From: Actinomadura rubteroloni
GTDB taxonomy: Bacteria > Actinomycetota > Actinomycetes > Streptosporangiales > Streptosporangiaceae
Reading direction: 5' to 3'
NCBI RefSeq assembly: GCF_002911665.1
Contig: NZ_MTBP01000004.1
Span: forward strand, 1-64,000
Length of the DNA stretch: 64,000 nucleotides
Part shown: in pieces, positions 1-8,473 of the stretch
How positions within the stretch are numbered: the first letter of the stretch is position 1
Layout: every line of letters starts with the position of its first letter
The notes under the pieces: generated by a model
Seen by the model: only the letters and a program-made list of their open reading frames with translations
The model's database searches: none
Told to the model about the DNA's origin: nothing
Translations under genes and position numbers: made by a program

Positions 1-107
1 TTTGGCGAGAGGGAAACACCCGGTTCCATTCCGAACCCGGAAGTTAAGCCTTTCAGCGCCGATGGTACTGCATGGGAGACTGTGTGGGAGAGTAGGACAC
101 CGCCGGA
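1..107 (+). rRNA. rrf: 5S ribosomal RNA, 3' part
   Basis: The window opens inside a 5S rRNA gene. The conserved stretches CCGAACCCGGAAGTTAAGCC and GATGGTACTGC followed by GGGAGAGTAGG are the usual actinomycete 5S core and 3' arm. About ten bases of the 5' end lie before the window. Two hairpins downstream mark the end of a ribosomal RNA operon whose 16S and 23S genes should lie upstream. Confidence 0.95.
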
Positions 108-117
108 CTTATTGTGG

Positions 118-147
118 TTGAGGGCCATCCTTAGGGGTGGCCCTCAA
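118..147 (+). terminator. First hairpin after the 5S rRNA gene
   Basis: TTGAGGGCCA pairs perfectly with TGGCCCTCAA across a ten-base loop, eleven bases after the 5S end. There is no long T run. It probably ends the rRNA operon or forms a processing stem. Confidence 0.75.
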
Positions 148-169
148 CGCATTTCCAGGCACTTTTCGG

Positions 170-196
170 GGCCCCGCCGACGGCGGGGCCTTTTTT
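170..196 (+). terminator. Rho-independent terminator of the rRNA operon
   Basis: GGCCCCGCC and GGCGGGGCC form a 9-bp GC stem with a three-base loop, followed by six T residues. This is a textbook intrinsic terminator and the second in tandem after the 5S gene. Bases 197-274, up to the stop of the next (minus-strand) gene, show nothing else. Confidence 0.92.
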
Positions 197-274
197 GTGT
201 TCGGGGTGGTTAGTTGTTCTTGGGTGGGCGGCGTTTGCGGAGGGCAGCTGAGCGCGCATGTGGTCGCGGGTCGT

Positions 275-772
275 CTAGGGCGCGGGGGAGTCCAGGAAGG
301 ACGCCAGGGACGGGAGTTCCGACTCGGTGAAGACGCGCAGGCCTGCTTGGGCGAGCAAGGCGGCCGTGATGCCTTCTCCGGGGAGGGAGCGGCCCTGAAA
401 GGTGCCGTCGTGGATGCGGTGGACGCCGCAGGACGGACTGCCCTCCTTCAGGAGCGCGATGCGGGCGCCGGCGCGGCGGGCGCAGTCGAGGGCCAGGCGT
501 GCGCCGTTCACGAATGCCTCCGTGACGTCGTCGCCTGAGGCGGTCAGAACGCGTGCCGTTCCGGCCAGGACGGCCGCGCCGCCACCGGCTGCCGGGACGA
601 TCTCGGCGGCGGGACGGGGCACCGTCAGCCCGCCCGATACCTCCGGGCAGAACGGGACTAGCCGTCCCTCGGACCGCCAGCGCGCGAATAGGTCGTCGGC
701 CACTGGCTTGGCCGCGCCGTCGTAGCGGACGGGCCGGCCGAGCAGGCACGCGCTAACGAGGATCCGCTCCAT
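275..772 (-). CDS. DUF523 family protein
   Basis: A 165-residue protein of the DUF523 family (related to the N-terminal part of YbbK/2-thiouracil-desulfurase-like proteins). Conserved cysteine motifs are visible: SACLLG near residue 8, FCPEVSGG near residue 42 and GSPSCGVH near residue 115, probably a metal or Fe-S site. The biochemical role in actinomycetes is not established. Read from the minus strand, TACGCT (784-779) lies six bases before the ATG, which suggests a leaderless transcript and supports this start. It converges on the rRNA terminators and diverges from the sensor kinase at 1042. Confidence 0.85.
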   Translation of the reverse strand: MERILVSACLLGRPVRYDGAAKPVADDLFARWRSEGRLVPFCPEVSGGLTVPRPAAEIVPAAGGGAAVLAGTARVLTASGDDVTEAFVNGARLALDCARRAGARIALLKEGSPSCGVHRIHDGTFQGRSLPGEGITAALLAQAGLRVFTESELPSLASFLDSPAP

Positions 773-900
773 CCGTCCAGCGTAGGCGTCGACACGAACG
801 CGCCGTCCGGCACCTGAGGGAGGAGGCGCGTAGGTGGCCGCGCTGCCCCTGCCCGGGGCGGGCGACGCGGAGGGGACTGGAATGCGGGGGCGGCCGGGCA

Positions 901-940
901 GATGACGCGGAGTTGATCAACTGTCATCTGTCAGTAACAT
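901..940 (+). promoter_or_regulatory. Candidate promoter with overlapping palindrome ahead of the sensor kinase
   Basis: AGTTGATCAACT (911-922) is a perfect 12-bp palindrome flanked by the inverted pair GATGAC (901-906) and GTCATC (923-928). TTGATC (913-918) and TAACAT (935-940) make a -35/-10 pair with a 16-bp spacer pointing at the kinase gene. The palindrome covers the -35 element, so a dimeric repressor could act here. This is read by eye; no regulator is identified. Confidence 0.5.
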
Positions 941-1041
941 AAACATAACAATCACGATCTTCTCCGCGAACCGCAAGATGCGCCCCGAATCACCGCGATA
1001 CGGTCCGATCCCATTCGGGGTGAGGGTCCGCGGGGGTCAAG

Positions 1042-3255
1042 ATGGGAACAGGTCGCCGGGGCCGCGGCCAGTCGGTTCGCGCCAAGATGTTCCTTCTGCT
1101 GTTCCCGCCGCTCACCGCGCTCGTCCTGCTCTGGGGATTCGTCGCCGCGACGGCGCTCACCGACAGCCTCCGCCAGACGCGGGCGAAGACGTTCACGACC
1201 AACGTCGCCGAACCCACCGACACGCTGATCGCCGCGTTGCAGGACGAGCGCCGCATGTCCCTGTCGTCGCTCGGCGACGACGCGACGATCGGCCGCGCCG
1301 GGTTCGACGCCCAGCGCGCCCGCACCGGGGACGCCCGCGACGCGTTCCGCCGCGCCGCCGCCGACCCCGGCACGCGCGGCGCGACCCGGCCGGAGACGCT
1401 CCAGCGCATGACGCGGCTCGTGGACGCGCTCGGCGACCTCGACGCGCTCCGCCAGGCCGTCGACCACCGCGCCATCGACCGTCCGCAGGCGATGACGCGC
1501 TACAGCGCGCTGATCGACCTCGCCGCCGACGTGTACGACGACGTCCCGTCCAGCGACCGGCGCGTCGTGCGCAACTCGCGGATGCTGATCTCGCTGGAGC
1601 GGGGCCGCGAGCAGCTCGCCCGTGAGGACGCGCTGGTCACCGGCGTCCTCGCGGCCGGCCGGATGACCGCCGACGAGCGGCTGGAGATGATCCGGCTCGC
1701 CGGTGCCCGCCAGGCGCTGTACGACGAGGCGTCGCGGTCGCTGAGCGGCGCCGACGCCGCCCGGTACCGGGAGATCGTCACCGGTCCGGACGCCGCGCGC
1801 TTCGATTCCCTCGAACGGCTGGTGATCCGGCCGCAGAGCCGTCCGGGCGCGGCGCCGCCGCTGGACGTCGGCGCCTGGCACACCGCGACGGAGGCCGTCG
1901 GCCGTGAGCTGACGGGCCTGGCCACGCGGATCCGCGCCGTCACGACCGACCGCGCCCGCGACACCGCCCGCGCGTTCCTGCTGCGGTTGGTGCTGGCGGG
2001 CGGGCTCGGGCTCGTCGCGGTGGTCGTGTCGGTGGTGCTGGCCGTCCGCATCGGGCGGACGCTGATCCGCGAGAGCCGCGACCTGGCCCGCGACGTGTCG
2101 GCGTTCGCCGCCGAGCGGCTGCCGGGCGGCCCGGAGCCGGACGCCCCCGAGCGGCGGCTGCCCGCGCGTCCCGGCGACCCGCCGCCGCCCGAGCGGCTGG
2201 AACCGGCGCCGACCGCGCCCGACGCGCCCGGCCCGGTCTACACGGTCGGCGAGATCCGGCGGATCGGGGACGCGTTCGACCGCGCCCGCGACGCCGTCCG
2301 CCGCGCCGCCGCGAACGAGGAGGCCGCGCACCGCAGGCTCAACGAGGTGTTCGTGACGCTGGCGCGCCGCAACCAGTCGCTGCTGCAGCGGCTGCTGGCG
2401 ATGCTGGAGGCGATGCAGCGCCGCACCGAGCGTCCCGACGAGCTGGAGGCGCTGTTCGCGCTCGACCACCTCGCCACGCGGATGCGGCGGCACGCCGAGG
2501 GCCTGGTCGTGCTGTCGGGACGGCCCGCCGGACGGTCCTGGCGCGACCCGGTCCGGCTGGTGGACGTCGCCCGCGCCGCCGCGGCCGAGGTCGAGGACTA
2601 CACGCGGGTGGACGTCGCCCCGATGGGACGGACCGCGCTGCGCGGCTCCGCCGTCGCCGACACCATCCACCTGCTCGCCGAGCTGATCGAGAACGCCACC
2701 ACGTTCTCTCCGCCGACAACGACCGTGCGGGTCTCCGGCGAGCTGGTCGGACGCGGGTTCGCGATCGAGATCGAGGACGGCGGCCTCGGTCTCGGCACCG
2801 AGGAGTTCGAGGCGTGCAACGAACTGCTCGCGACCGATCCGGACGGGAGGCTGGGCGACACGACACGGCTCGGCCTGTTCGTCGTCGCGCGGCTCGCGGC
2901 GCGGCTCGGCGCGAAGGTGACGCTGCGGCCGTCGGCGTACGGCGGGGTGACGGCGATCGTGCTGCTGCCGCTGGACCTGGTGGTGGAGCCGGGCCGCGAG
3001 CCGGCGCCGGACGTCCCGCGCGAGACGGCGGCGGGCCTGCCCGCGCGGCGGCGCCAGACCCATCTCGCCGAGCGGCTGCGCGTCGACGAGCCGCTGCTCG
3101 CCGCGCCCGTCGTCGAGTCGGCCGCCGAGCCGGCCGTCGGGCCGCGCTCGCCGGAGTCCGCGCAGCGGCTGCTCACCGGCCTGCAGAGCGGGCTGGAGCG
3201 GGGCCGGGCCGCCGCGGCGGACGAGGACGGCCCGGCCGTGCCCGGGGGCGAGTGA
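1042..3255 (+). CDS. Nitrate/nitrite-sensing-domain sensor histidine kinase, CvnA-like
   Basis: A 737-residue membrane sensor kinase. A membrane segment (about residues 16-41) is followed by an extracellular helical region of the NIT (nitrate- and nitrite-sensing) type, a second membrane segment (about 313-340), a proline-rich cytoplasmic stretch, a dimerisation helix with LDHLATRMRRHAEGL, and an HATPase with N-box ELIENATTFSPP and G-box DGGLGLG. This is the layout of the conservon kinase CvnA. Conservons normally continue with a roadblock protein, DUF742 and a small GTPase. Here DUF742 follows directly with a TGA/ATG overlap, and the roadblock and GTPase genes are missing. The real signal is unknown; NIT domains are named from homologs. 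Confidence 0.88.
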   Translation: MGTGRRGRGQSVRAKMFLLLFPPLTALVLLWGFVAATALTDSLRQTRAKTFTTNVAEPTDTLIAALQDERRMSLSSLGDDATIGRAGFDAQRARTGDARDAFRRAAADPGTRGATRPETLQRMTRLVDALGDLDALRQAVDHRAIDRPQAMTRYSALIDLAADVYDDVPSSDRRVVRNSRMLISLERGREQLAREDALVTGVLAAGRMTADERLEMIRLAGARQALYDEASRSLSGADAARYREIVTGPDAARFDSLERLVIRPQSRPGAAPPLDVGAWHTATEAVGRELTGLATRIRAVTTDRARDTARAFLLRLVLAGGLGLVAVVVSVVLAVRIGRTLIRESRDLARDVSAFAAERLPGGPEPDAPERRLPARPGDPPPPERLEPAPTAPDAPGPVYTVGEIRRIGDAFDRARDAVRRAAANEEAAHRRLNEVFVTLARRNQSLLQRLLAMLEAMQRRTERPDELEALFALDHLATRMRRHAEGLVVLSGRPAGRSWRDPVRLVDVARAAAAEVEDYTRVDVAPMGRTALRGSAVADTIHLLAELIENATTFSPPTTTVRVSGELVGRGFAIEIEDGGLGLGTEEFEACNELLATDPDGRLGDTTRLGLFVVARLAARLGAKVTLRPSAYGGVTAIVLLPLDLVVEPGREPAPDVPRETAAGLPARRRQTHLAERLRVDEPLLAAPVVESAAEPAVGPRSPESAQRLLTGLQSGLERGRAAAADEDGPAVPGGE

Positions 3256-3632
3256 TGCCCGAGGGTCCCGAGGAGCTGTGGGTGGACGAGATGGCCGGCC
3301 CGGTCGTCCGTCCCTACGCGGTGGCCAAGGGACGCGCCCGGCACGCGGGCGGCGACGCGCTGGACCTGCTCGCGACCGTCCAGGCGCGGGAGCCGCTGCC
3401 CGATCCGGCGGTGCTGTCGCCGGAGGAGGAGACGATCCTCGACCTGTGCCGCGGCCCGGTGCCGGTCGCCGAGATCGCGGCGGAGCTGGCGCTGCCGCTC
3501 GGCGTGGTCCGGGTGCTGCTCGGCGATCTGCTGGAACGCCGTCTGGTGACGGCGCGAAGCCCGGAGACGGTGTCCGGGCGTCCCGACACGAACCTGCTGA
3601 AGGAAATGATCGATGGTCTGCGCGCGCTCTGA
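3255..3632 (+). CDS. DUF742 protein, CvnC-like
   Basis: A 125-residue DUF742 protein. The N-terminal part carries VRPYAVAKGRARH, the family signature (VRPY). The C-terminal half reads as a small winged-helix-like domain (IAAELALPLGVVRVLLGDLL) ending in LKEMIDGLRAL. The ATG overlaps the stop of the kinase by one base, so the two are translationally coupled. DUF742 proteins are the third member of conservons and are thought to transmit the kinase signal. Its last 20 bases overlap the start of the lipoprotein gene. Confidence 0.85.
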   Translation: MPEGPEELWVDEMAGPVVRPYAVAKGRARHAGGDALDLLATVQAREPLPDPAVLSPEEETILDLCRGPVPVAEIAAELALPLGVVRVLLGDLLERRLVTARSPETVSGRPDTNLLKEMIDGLRAL

Positions 3633-4920
3633 CGGTCGGAGGCTGCGGGCGTGGCTGGCGGGGCTCGTGCTGCTCGCGGCGGCGCTCGGCGCGTCCGGCT
3701 GCGGCCTGCTGGGCGGTCCGGCGAACGCCGAGACGGTCCCCGGCGTGACGTCGCGGCCGTGCCCGCACGCGGTGAACCGGAACCACGGCTGCATCTACCT
3801 CGGGACGCTGTCGGACCTGTCCACCGGCCCGTTCAGCGCGCTCGGCGTGCTGCTGACGCGGGCGCAGCGGGCGTTCTGGGAGCGGGTGAACGCCGAGGGC
3901 GGCATCGGCGGGTACGACGTGGACGCCGTCACCTATGTCCGCGACACCGGGTACGTCCCGAGCCGTCATCTCGCCGCGTACCTGGAGATGAAGGACCGGG
4001 TGCTGGCGCTGGCGCAGACGCTCGGGTCCTCGACGACCGAGGAGATCCTCGGCGACCTGCGGACCGAGCGGATGCTGGCGGTGCCCGCGTCGTTCCAGTC
4101 CCGCTGGGAGTTCGAGGACGTGATCCTGGAGTCGGGCACGTCGTACTGCTTCCACTACATGAACGCCGTGGACTACGCCGTCCGGCAGGGCCGGGTGCGG
4201 CGGGTGATGAGCGTCCACTTCGCGGGCGACTACGGCGCGGACGGCGCGGGCGGCGGACGGGTCGCGGCCCGCGCGCACCGGCTGGCGTACCGGAGCGTCC
4301 AGACGCCGCAGGGTCCCGACCGGCAGGCCGCGGCGGTGCGGTCGATCCTGAAGTTCAAGCCGGACGTGGTCCTGCTGTCCACCGGCCCGGCGGAGACGGC
4401 CGCGATCGTCGGGCAGGCCGTCGCGCACGGCTACAAGGGCCGGTTCTTCGGCGACCAGACGACCTGGAACGTCGCGGTGATGAAGTCGCCCGTCGCCACC
4501 GCGATGCGCGACCACTACCTCATGACCGCGACGTGGAAGCCGTTCGCGACCGACGCGCCCGGCTACACCGCGATGCGCGCCGCGCTCGGCGCGGTGGTGC
4601 CCGACGACACCCTGACGGTCGGTTGGTCGATGCAGTATCCGCTGAAGGCGGTGCTGGAACGCGCCGCGCAGAACGGGTGGCTGACGCGCCAGGGCCTCTA
4701 CACGGCGATGAAGGAGACCACGTTCGTCGACTACGAGGGCATGATGCCCCCGGCGGCGGGCGACTTCTCCGGGACGCCCAACGCGTCGGCGTTCCGGGAG
4801 ACGGTGTTCGAGCGTCCGGACCCGTCCCGGTACACGGGCCTGCGGGTGCTGACGGACTACCAGGCGGGCGCGACCGCCGACGGCTACCGGCTGGACGCGC
4901 CCTGCTCGGGCGTGACCTGA
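3613..4920 (+). CDS. Branched-chain amino-acid-type ABC substrate-binding lipoprotein
   Basis: A 435-residue periplasmic-binding-protein type 1 (Leu/Ile/Val-binding family) protein. Residues 1-30 form a lipoprotein signal with lipobox LGASGC, so it should be anchored outside the membrane. The fold signature is seen in LGTLSDLSTGPFSALGV, VNAEGGIGGYDV and later KFKPDVVLLSTGPAETAAIV. No permease or ATPase gene is adjacent. It overlaps DUF742 by 20 bases in the kinase operon, so it may act as an extracellular ligand receptor for the kinase rather than as part of a transporter. That role is inference. A strong hairpin follows the stop. Confidence 0.82.
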   Translation: MVCARSDGRRLRAWLAGLVLLAAALGASGCGLLGGPANAETVPGVTSRPCPHAVNRNHGCIYLGTLSDLSTGPFSALGVLLTRAQRAFWERVNAEGGIGGYDVDAVTYVRDTGYVPSRHLAAYLEMKDRVLALAQTLGSSTTEEILGDLRTERMLAVPASFQSRWEFEDVILESGTSYCFHYMNAVDYAVRQGRVRRVMSVHFAGDYGADGAGGGRVAARAHRLAYRSVQTPQGPDRQAAAVRSILKFKPDVVLLSTGPAETAAIVGQAVAHGYKGRFFGDQTTWNVAVMKSPVATAMRDHYLMTATWKPFATDAPGYTAMRAALGAVVPDDTLTVGWSMQYPLKAVLERAAQNGWLTRQGLYTAMKETTFVDYEGMMPPAAGDFSGTPNASAFRETVFERPDPSRYTGLRVLTDYQAGATADGYRLDAPCSGVT

Positions 4921-4949
4921 GCCGGGGGCGGGGAGGCACCGCCCCCGGC
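4921..4949. terminator. Bidirectional hairpin between convergent genes
   Basis: GCCGGGGGCGG (4921-4931) pairs with CCGCCCCCGGC (4939-4949), an 11-bp perfect stem with a seven-base loop. It starts directly after the lipoprotein stop and lies before the stop of the minus-strand SDR gene, so it can serve both. Confidence 0.8.
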
Positions 4950-4975
4950 GAGGCCGTCCAGGAGGCCGCTGCCGC

Positions 4976-5797
4976 TCACTTCTTGCCGGACAGCACCTTG
5001 TCGACGGCGAACTGCGCGACGCGCACCGCCGCCGCCGGGTTGAGCCGCACGCCCCGCCACGCGGCGCGGCCGTGCGCGGGCGCGACGATGAGGGCCTTGT
5101 TGCGGTCGACGCCGCGGATGATGTCGCGGGCGAGCTTCTCGGCGGTGTAGAGCCGGGGGACCGCCTTCTTGATGTCCTCGGTGGCGTTGCCGCTCATCGC
5201 CGTCTCCGGCAGGCCCGGGTTGACGTTGGTGAGCAGCGGCGTGTCGACGAAGCTCGGGCAGACGACGCTGACCTTGACGCCGCGTCCGGCCGCCTCGGCG
5301 CGCAGGCCGAGCGACAGCCCGACGACGGCGTGCTTGGTGGCGGTGTAGGGGATGCCGATCGGCATCGGGACGAGCCCCGCGAGCGACGCGGTGTTGACGA
5401 TGTGCCCGGACCCCTGCTCCAGCATGATCCGGTACGCCGCGTCGACGCCGTGGACGACGCCCTTGAGGTTGATGTCGATCGCGCGGTTCCAGTGGTCGAG
5501 GGTCAGTTCCTCGGCCAGGCCGCCGATCGAGATGCCCGCGTTGTTGAACACGAGGTCGAGGTGACCGTGCTCGTCGCGGACGGCCTGGTACAGCTCCGCC
5601 ACGGCGGCGGCGTCGGTGACGTCGAGCGGCGCGGCCGACGCCTTGCCCCGGCCGAGCGTGTTGAGCTTGTCGGCGACCTTCCGGGCGCCCTCGGCGTTGA
5701 TGTCGCTGACGACCACCGTGTCGCCCCGGTGGACCAGGGACGTGGCGATGGCGCGGCCGATGCCGGACGCGCCTCCGGTCACGATCGCGATGCTCAT
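4976..5797 (-). CDS. Short-chain dehydrogenase/reductase
   Basis: A 273-residue classical SDR with the NAD(P)-binding motif TGGASGIG near residue 7, the NNAG motif and the catalytic pair YTATK preceded by a serine (NTASLAGL). Aspartate in VVSDIN after the second strand suggests NAD preference. It lies 130 bases downstream of the flavin monooxygenase gene in the same direction, so it may belong to the TetR-controlled oxidation operon and act on its alcohol or ketone intermediates. The substrate is unknown. Confidence 0.85.
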   Translation of the reverse strand: MSIAIVTGGASGIGRAIATSLVHRGDTVVVSDINAEGARKVADKLNTLGRGKASAAPLDVTDAAAVAELYQAVRDEHGHLDLVFNNAGISIGGLAEELTLDHWNRAIDINLKGVVHGVDAAYRIMLEQGSGHIVNTASLAGLVPMPIGIPYTATKHAVVGLSLGLRAEAAGRGVKVSVVCPSFVDTPLLTNVNPGLPETAMSGNATEDIKKAVPRLYTAEKLARDIIRGVDRNKALIVAPAHGRAAWRGVRLNPAAAVRVAQFAVDKVLSGKK

Positions 5798-5927
5798 GGC
5801 GTGCTCCGCTCGGTTGGAACGCCGGGCCGCGGGGCCGGGAGACCCCGGTCCCGCGACGGCGGCAATTGGATGAAGGGTGGAATTGAGGGGCGAGTCTACG
5901 GCCCGTGCCCGGTGCGCGACAGGGCGC

Positions 5928-7457
5928 TCAGCTCGCGGCCTTCCCGGCGATCTCGAAGTCCGCCGGGTCGAGGCGGCGCGTGCGCAGCCAGTAGTTCACG
6001 GTCGAGGCGGGCCACGCGGCCCGGTTCACGCCGTTGCGGTCCAGGTACCAGCTCGTGCAGCCGCCCGCGACCCACACCGCGCCCTCGGACTTGGCCTGGA
6101 CCCAGCGGTTGAAGCGGTCCTGCGCGGAGGCGCGCACGGCGATCCGCCCGGCGCCCGCCGCGTCCCGCATCCGCAGGCACCGCAGGACGTACCGGACCTG
6201 CGCCTCGATGACGAAGATCATCGAGTTGTGGCCGAGCCCGGAGTTCGGCCCGAGCAGCAGGAACAGGTTCGGGAAGCCCGCGACGGACACGCCGAGGTGC
6301 GCCTCGACGCCGTCCTGCCACGCGTCCTGGATCTTCACGCCGCCGCGGCCCACGATGTGGGCGTGCTCGAAGGCGTCGGTGACGTGGAAGCCGGTGCCGA
6401 AGATGATCGCGTCGACCGGGTGCTCGGCGCCGTCCGTCGTGACGATCGAGTGCGGCCGGATCTCGGCGATCCCCTCGGTCGTGACCTCCACGTTGGGACG
6501 GGTCAGCGCCGGGTAGTAGTCGCTGGACACCAGCGTCCGCTTGCAGCCCATCGTGTAGTCGGGCGTCAGCTTGCGGCGCAGCTCCGGGTCCTTCACCTGG
6601 CGGTTCAGGTGCCACTTCGCGAGGCCGCTCGCGGCCTTCAGCAGCTTGGGGTTCTTGAACCCCAGCACGAAGCTCTCCTGCATCAGGTAGATGCCGTTGC
6701 GGTAGCCGCGCTGCACGCCGGGGACGCGCCGGAACAGCGCCTTCTCCACGCCGGTGACGCGGCGGTCGGGCTTGGGCAGGATCCACGGCGGCGTCCGCTG
6801 GAACAGCGTCAGCGCCCCGGCCTGCTTCGCCACGCGCGGGACGAACTGGATCGCCGACGCGCCCGTCCCGATGACGGCGACGCGCTTGCCCGTGAGGTCG
6901 TAGTCGTGGTTCCACTCGGCGGAGTGGAACGTCGTGCCCTCGAAGGAGTCCAGGCCCGGCAGGTCGGGGATGCTCGGCTGGTGCAGCGGGCCCATGCCGG
7001 CCGCCAGCGCCCGTCCCCGCACGACCTCGCCCGGCTCGGCGCCCGCGCCGGCGATCGTCACGCCCCAGGTGTCGTCGGCGTCGTTGTACTCGGCGCCCGT
7101 CACCTCGGTGTTGAACCGGATGTGCTGCTCCAGCTCGTACTTGGCGACGACCTCCTTGATGTACTCCAGCAGTTCGGCCTGCTTGGGGAACATCCGGGAC
7201 CAGTCGGCCTTCGGCTCGAAGGAGAACGAGTAGAGCAGCGACATGATGTCGCAGCCGCAGCCGGGGTAGGTGTTCTCCCGCCACGTCCCGCCGACCTCGC
7301 CGGCCTTCTCCAGGATGACGAAGTCGTGGACGCCGGCCTTTTTCAGCCCGATCGCCATGCCGAGGCCGGAAAAGCCCGTCCCGACGATGACGACGCCGTA
7401 GGCCTCGCCCGGCCCCGCCGCGGGCGTCACCACGGCGGGGCTCTCGTGCGCGCCCAT
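5928..7457 (-). CDS. Flavin-containing (Baeyer-Villiger-type) monooxygenase
   Basis: A 509-residue FAD- and NADPH-dependent monooxygenase. The FAD Rossmann motif VGTGFSG lies near residue 25, the family fingerprint appears as FEGTTFHSAEW, and the second NADPH Rossmann motif is VIGTGASA. The stretch YPGCGCDIMSLLYSF is typical of class B monooxygenases that convert ketones to esters or hydroxylate lipids. The ATG lies two bases after the stop of the diiron oxygenase gene, indicating one operon under the TetR regulator. The longer open frame upstream is only the shadow of that gene. The substrate is not predictable from sequence. Confidence 0.88.
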   Translation of the reverse strand: MGAHESPAVVTPAAGPGEAYGVVIVGTGFSGLGMAIGLKKAGVHDFVILEKAGEVGGTWRENTYPGCGCDIMSLLYSFSFEPKADWSRMFPKQAELLEYIKEVVAKYELEQHIRFNTEVTGAEYNDADDTWGVTIAGAGAEPGEVVRGRALAAGMGPLHQPSIPDLPGLDSFEGTTFHSAEWNHDYDLTGKRVAVIGTGASAIQFVPRVAKQAGALTLFQRTPPWILPKPDRRVTGVEKALFRRVPGVQRGYRNGIYLMQESFVLGFKNPKLLKAASGLAKWHLNRQVKDPELRRKLTPDYTMGCKRTLVSSDYYPALTRPNVEVTTEGIAEIRPHSIVTTDGAEHPVDAIIFGTGFHVTDAFEHAHIVGRGGVKIQDAWQDGVEAHLGVSVAGFPNLFLLLGPNSGLGHNSMIFVIEAQVRYVLRCLRMRDAAGAGRIAVRASAQDRFNRWVQAKSEGAVWVAGGCTSWYLDRNGVNRAAWPASTVNYWLRTRRLDPADFEIAGKAAS

Positions 7458-7459
7458 CG

Positions 7460-8473
7460 TCAGGCGGCCTTGGCGGGGGCGGCGTCGGTGCTCAGCGGAC
7501 GGCGGGTGCCCGGCTTGTCCCAGATCCCGAACGCCTTCCAGACCTGCTTGTTGCGCCGGTTGACGAGCCCCAGCTCGTTCATCAGGTCGCGGATCTTGGC
7601 GACGGAGTTGGAGATCTCTGCCTTGCTGTCCGGGTCGTGGTAGGCCTCGCGGACGACCTCGGACGGGATGTTGAAGTGCCGCACCATCGGTCCGGGCGGG
7701 GCCAGCATGATCCGCGCCATGACGCCGAGCACGACGGGCGTGAGCACGCCGAGGATCGCCTTCTGCGTGCGGTTCAGGTTCGGCACGCGGTGCTTGAGGT
7801 AGTGGCGCGCGAACGAGATGTGCCGCGCCTCCTCGGCGATGTGGATCTTCATGATCGTCTCTTCGAGCGGGTGCTTGATGTGCCCGCCCTTGAGCGACTT
7901 GCGCTGCACGTAGTCGATCGGGTCCTCGCCGCCGAGCACGAACACGAAGAACAGCTCGGTGCTGACCAGGGGGATCCACGGCGCGACCTGCGCGATGAGG
8001 CTCAGCGACCGGGGCATGCCGCGGATGGGCATCTTCGTCCGGTTCACGAACTCCTGGAACATCATGCCGTGATGACATTCCTCGGTCGTCTCGTGGTAGA
8101 CGTACCGGAACTCCGGGCGGCCGTTCGGCAGCCGGTAGGCGTAGTTCAGCAGGCCGCGCTTGAGCAGGTTCTCGAACTGCAGGCCGATCTTCATGGCCGT
8201 CGCGACGCGCCACAGCCCGATCTGCGCCCGGATCTCCGGCGGCTGCGCCTTGTACCAGGCGGTGTCGCCGAGCCGGTCGAACTGGGGAAGGACCCAGCGC
8301 GGGTCGTTCTTGTCGACCAGGAACTCGGGGTCGTCCCACGGGATGTCGGCGTACGCCTCCCAGTGCTTGTCCACCGACGCCTTGTTCAGGCGGCTGATGA
8401 CACCGAGATAAGCCTTCTTGTCCTTGACCTGCTCGCGGACTTCCTCGGCGAGTTCGGTGGGGGCTTTGGTCAT
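7460..8473 (-). CDS. Ferritin-like diiron oxygenase, AurF-type
   Basis: A 337-residue protein with the iron ligands of a diiron-carboxylate oxygenase: ETTEECHHG near residue 115 and HIAEEARHISFARHYL near residue 200 (two E-x-x-H pairs). The family holds AurF-like N-oxygenases and other diiron oxygenases of actinomycetes. The start ATG overlaps the TetR stop in an ATGA, and the flavin monooxygenase follows after two bases, so the three genes are co-transcribed. A role in oxidising a hydrophobic or xenobiotic substrate is inferred from this company. Confidence 0.78.
   Translation of the reverse strand: MTKAPTELAEEVREQVKDKKAYLGVISRLNKASVDKHWEAYADIPWDDPEFLVDKNDPRWVLPQFDRLGDTAWYKAQPPEIRAQIGLWRVATAMKIGLQFENLLKRGLLNYAYRLPNGRPEFRYVYHETTEECHHGMMFQEFVNRTKMPIRGMPRSLSLIAQVAPWIPLVSTELFFVFVLGGEDPIDYVQRKSLKGGHIKHPLEETIMKIHIAEEARHISFARHYLKHRVPNLNRTQKAILGVLTPVVLGVMARIMLAPPGPMVRHFNIPSEVVREAYHDPDSKAEISNSVAKIRDLMNELGLVNRRNKQVWKAFGIWDKPGTRRPLSTDAAPAKAA

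Noticed and set aside
952-4515. Very long minus-strand open frame opposite the kinase operon, and similar frames elsewhere (for example 5877-7643, 21255-24218, 28673-32068, 34275-37862, 52633-55863)
   Set aside because: They are antisense shadows of real genes, a normal effect of extreme GC bias at third codon positions; their translations are Arg/Ala/Pro/Gly-rich and match no family.
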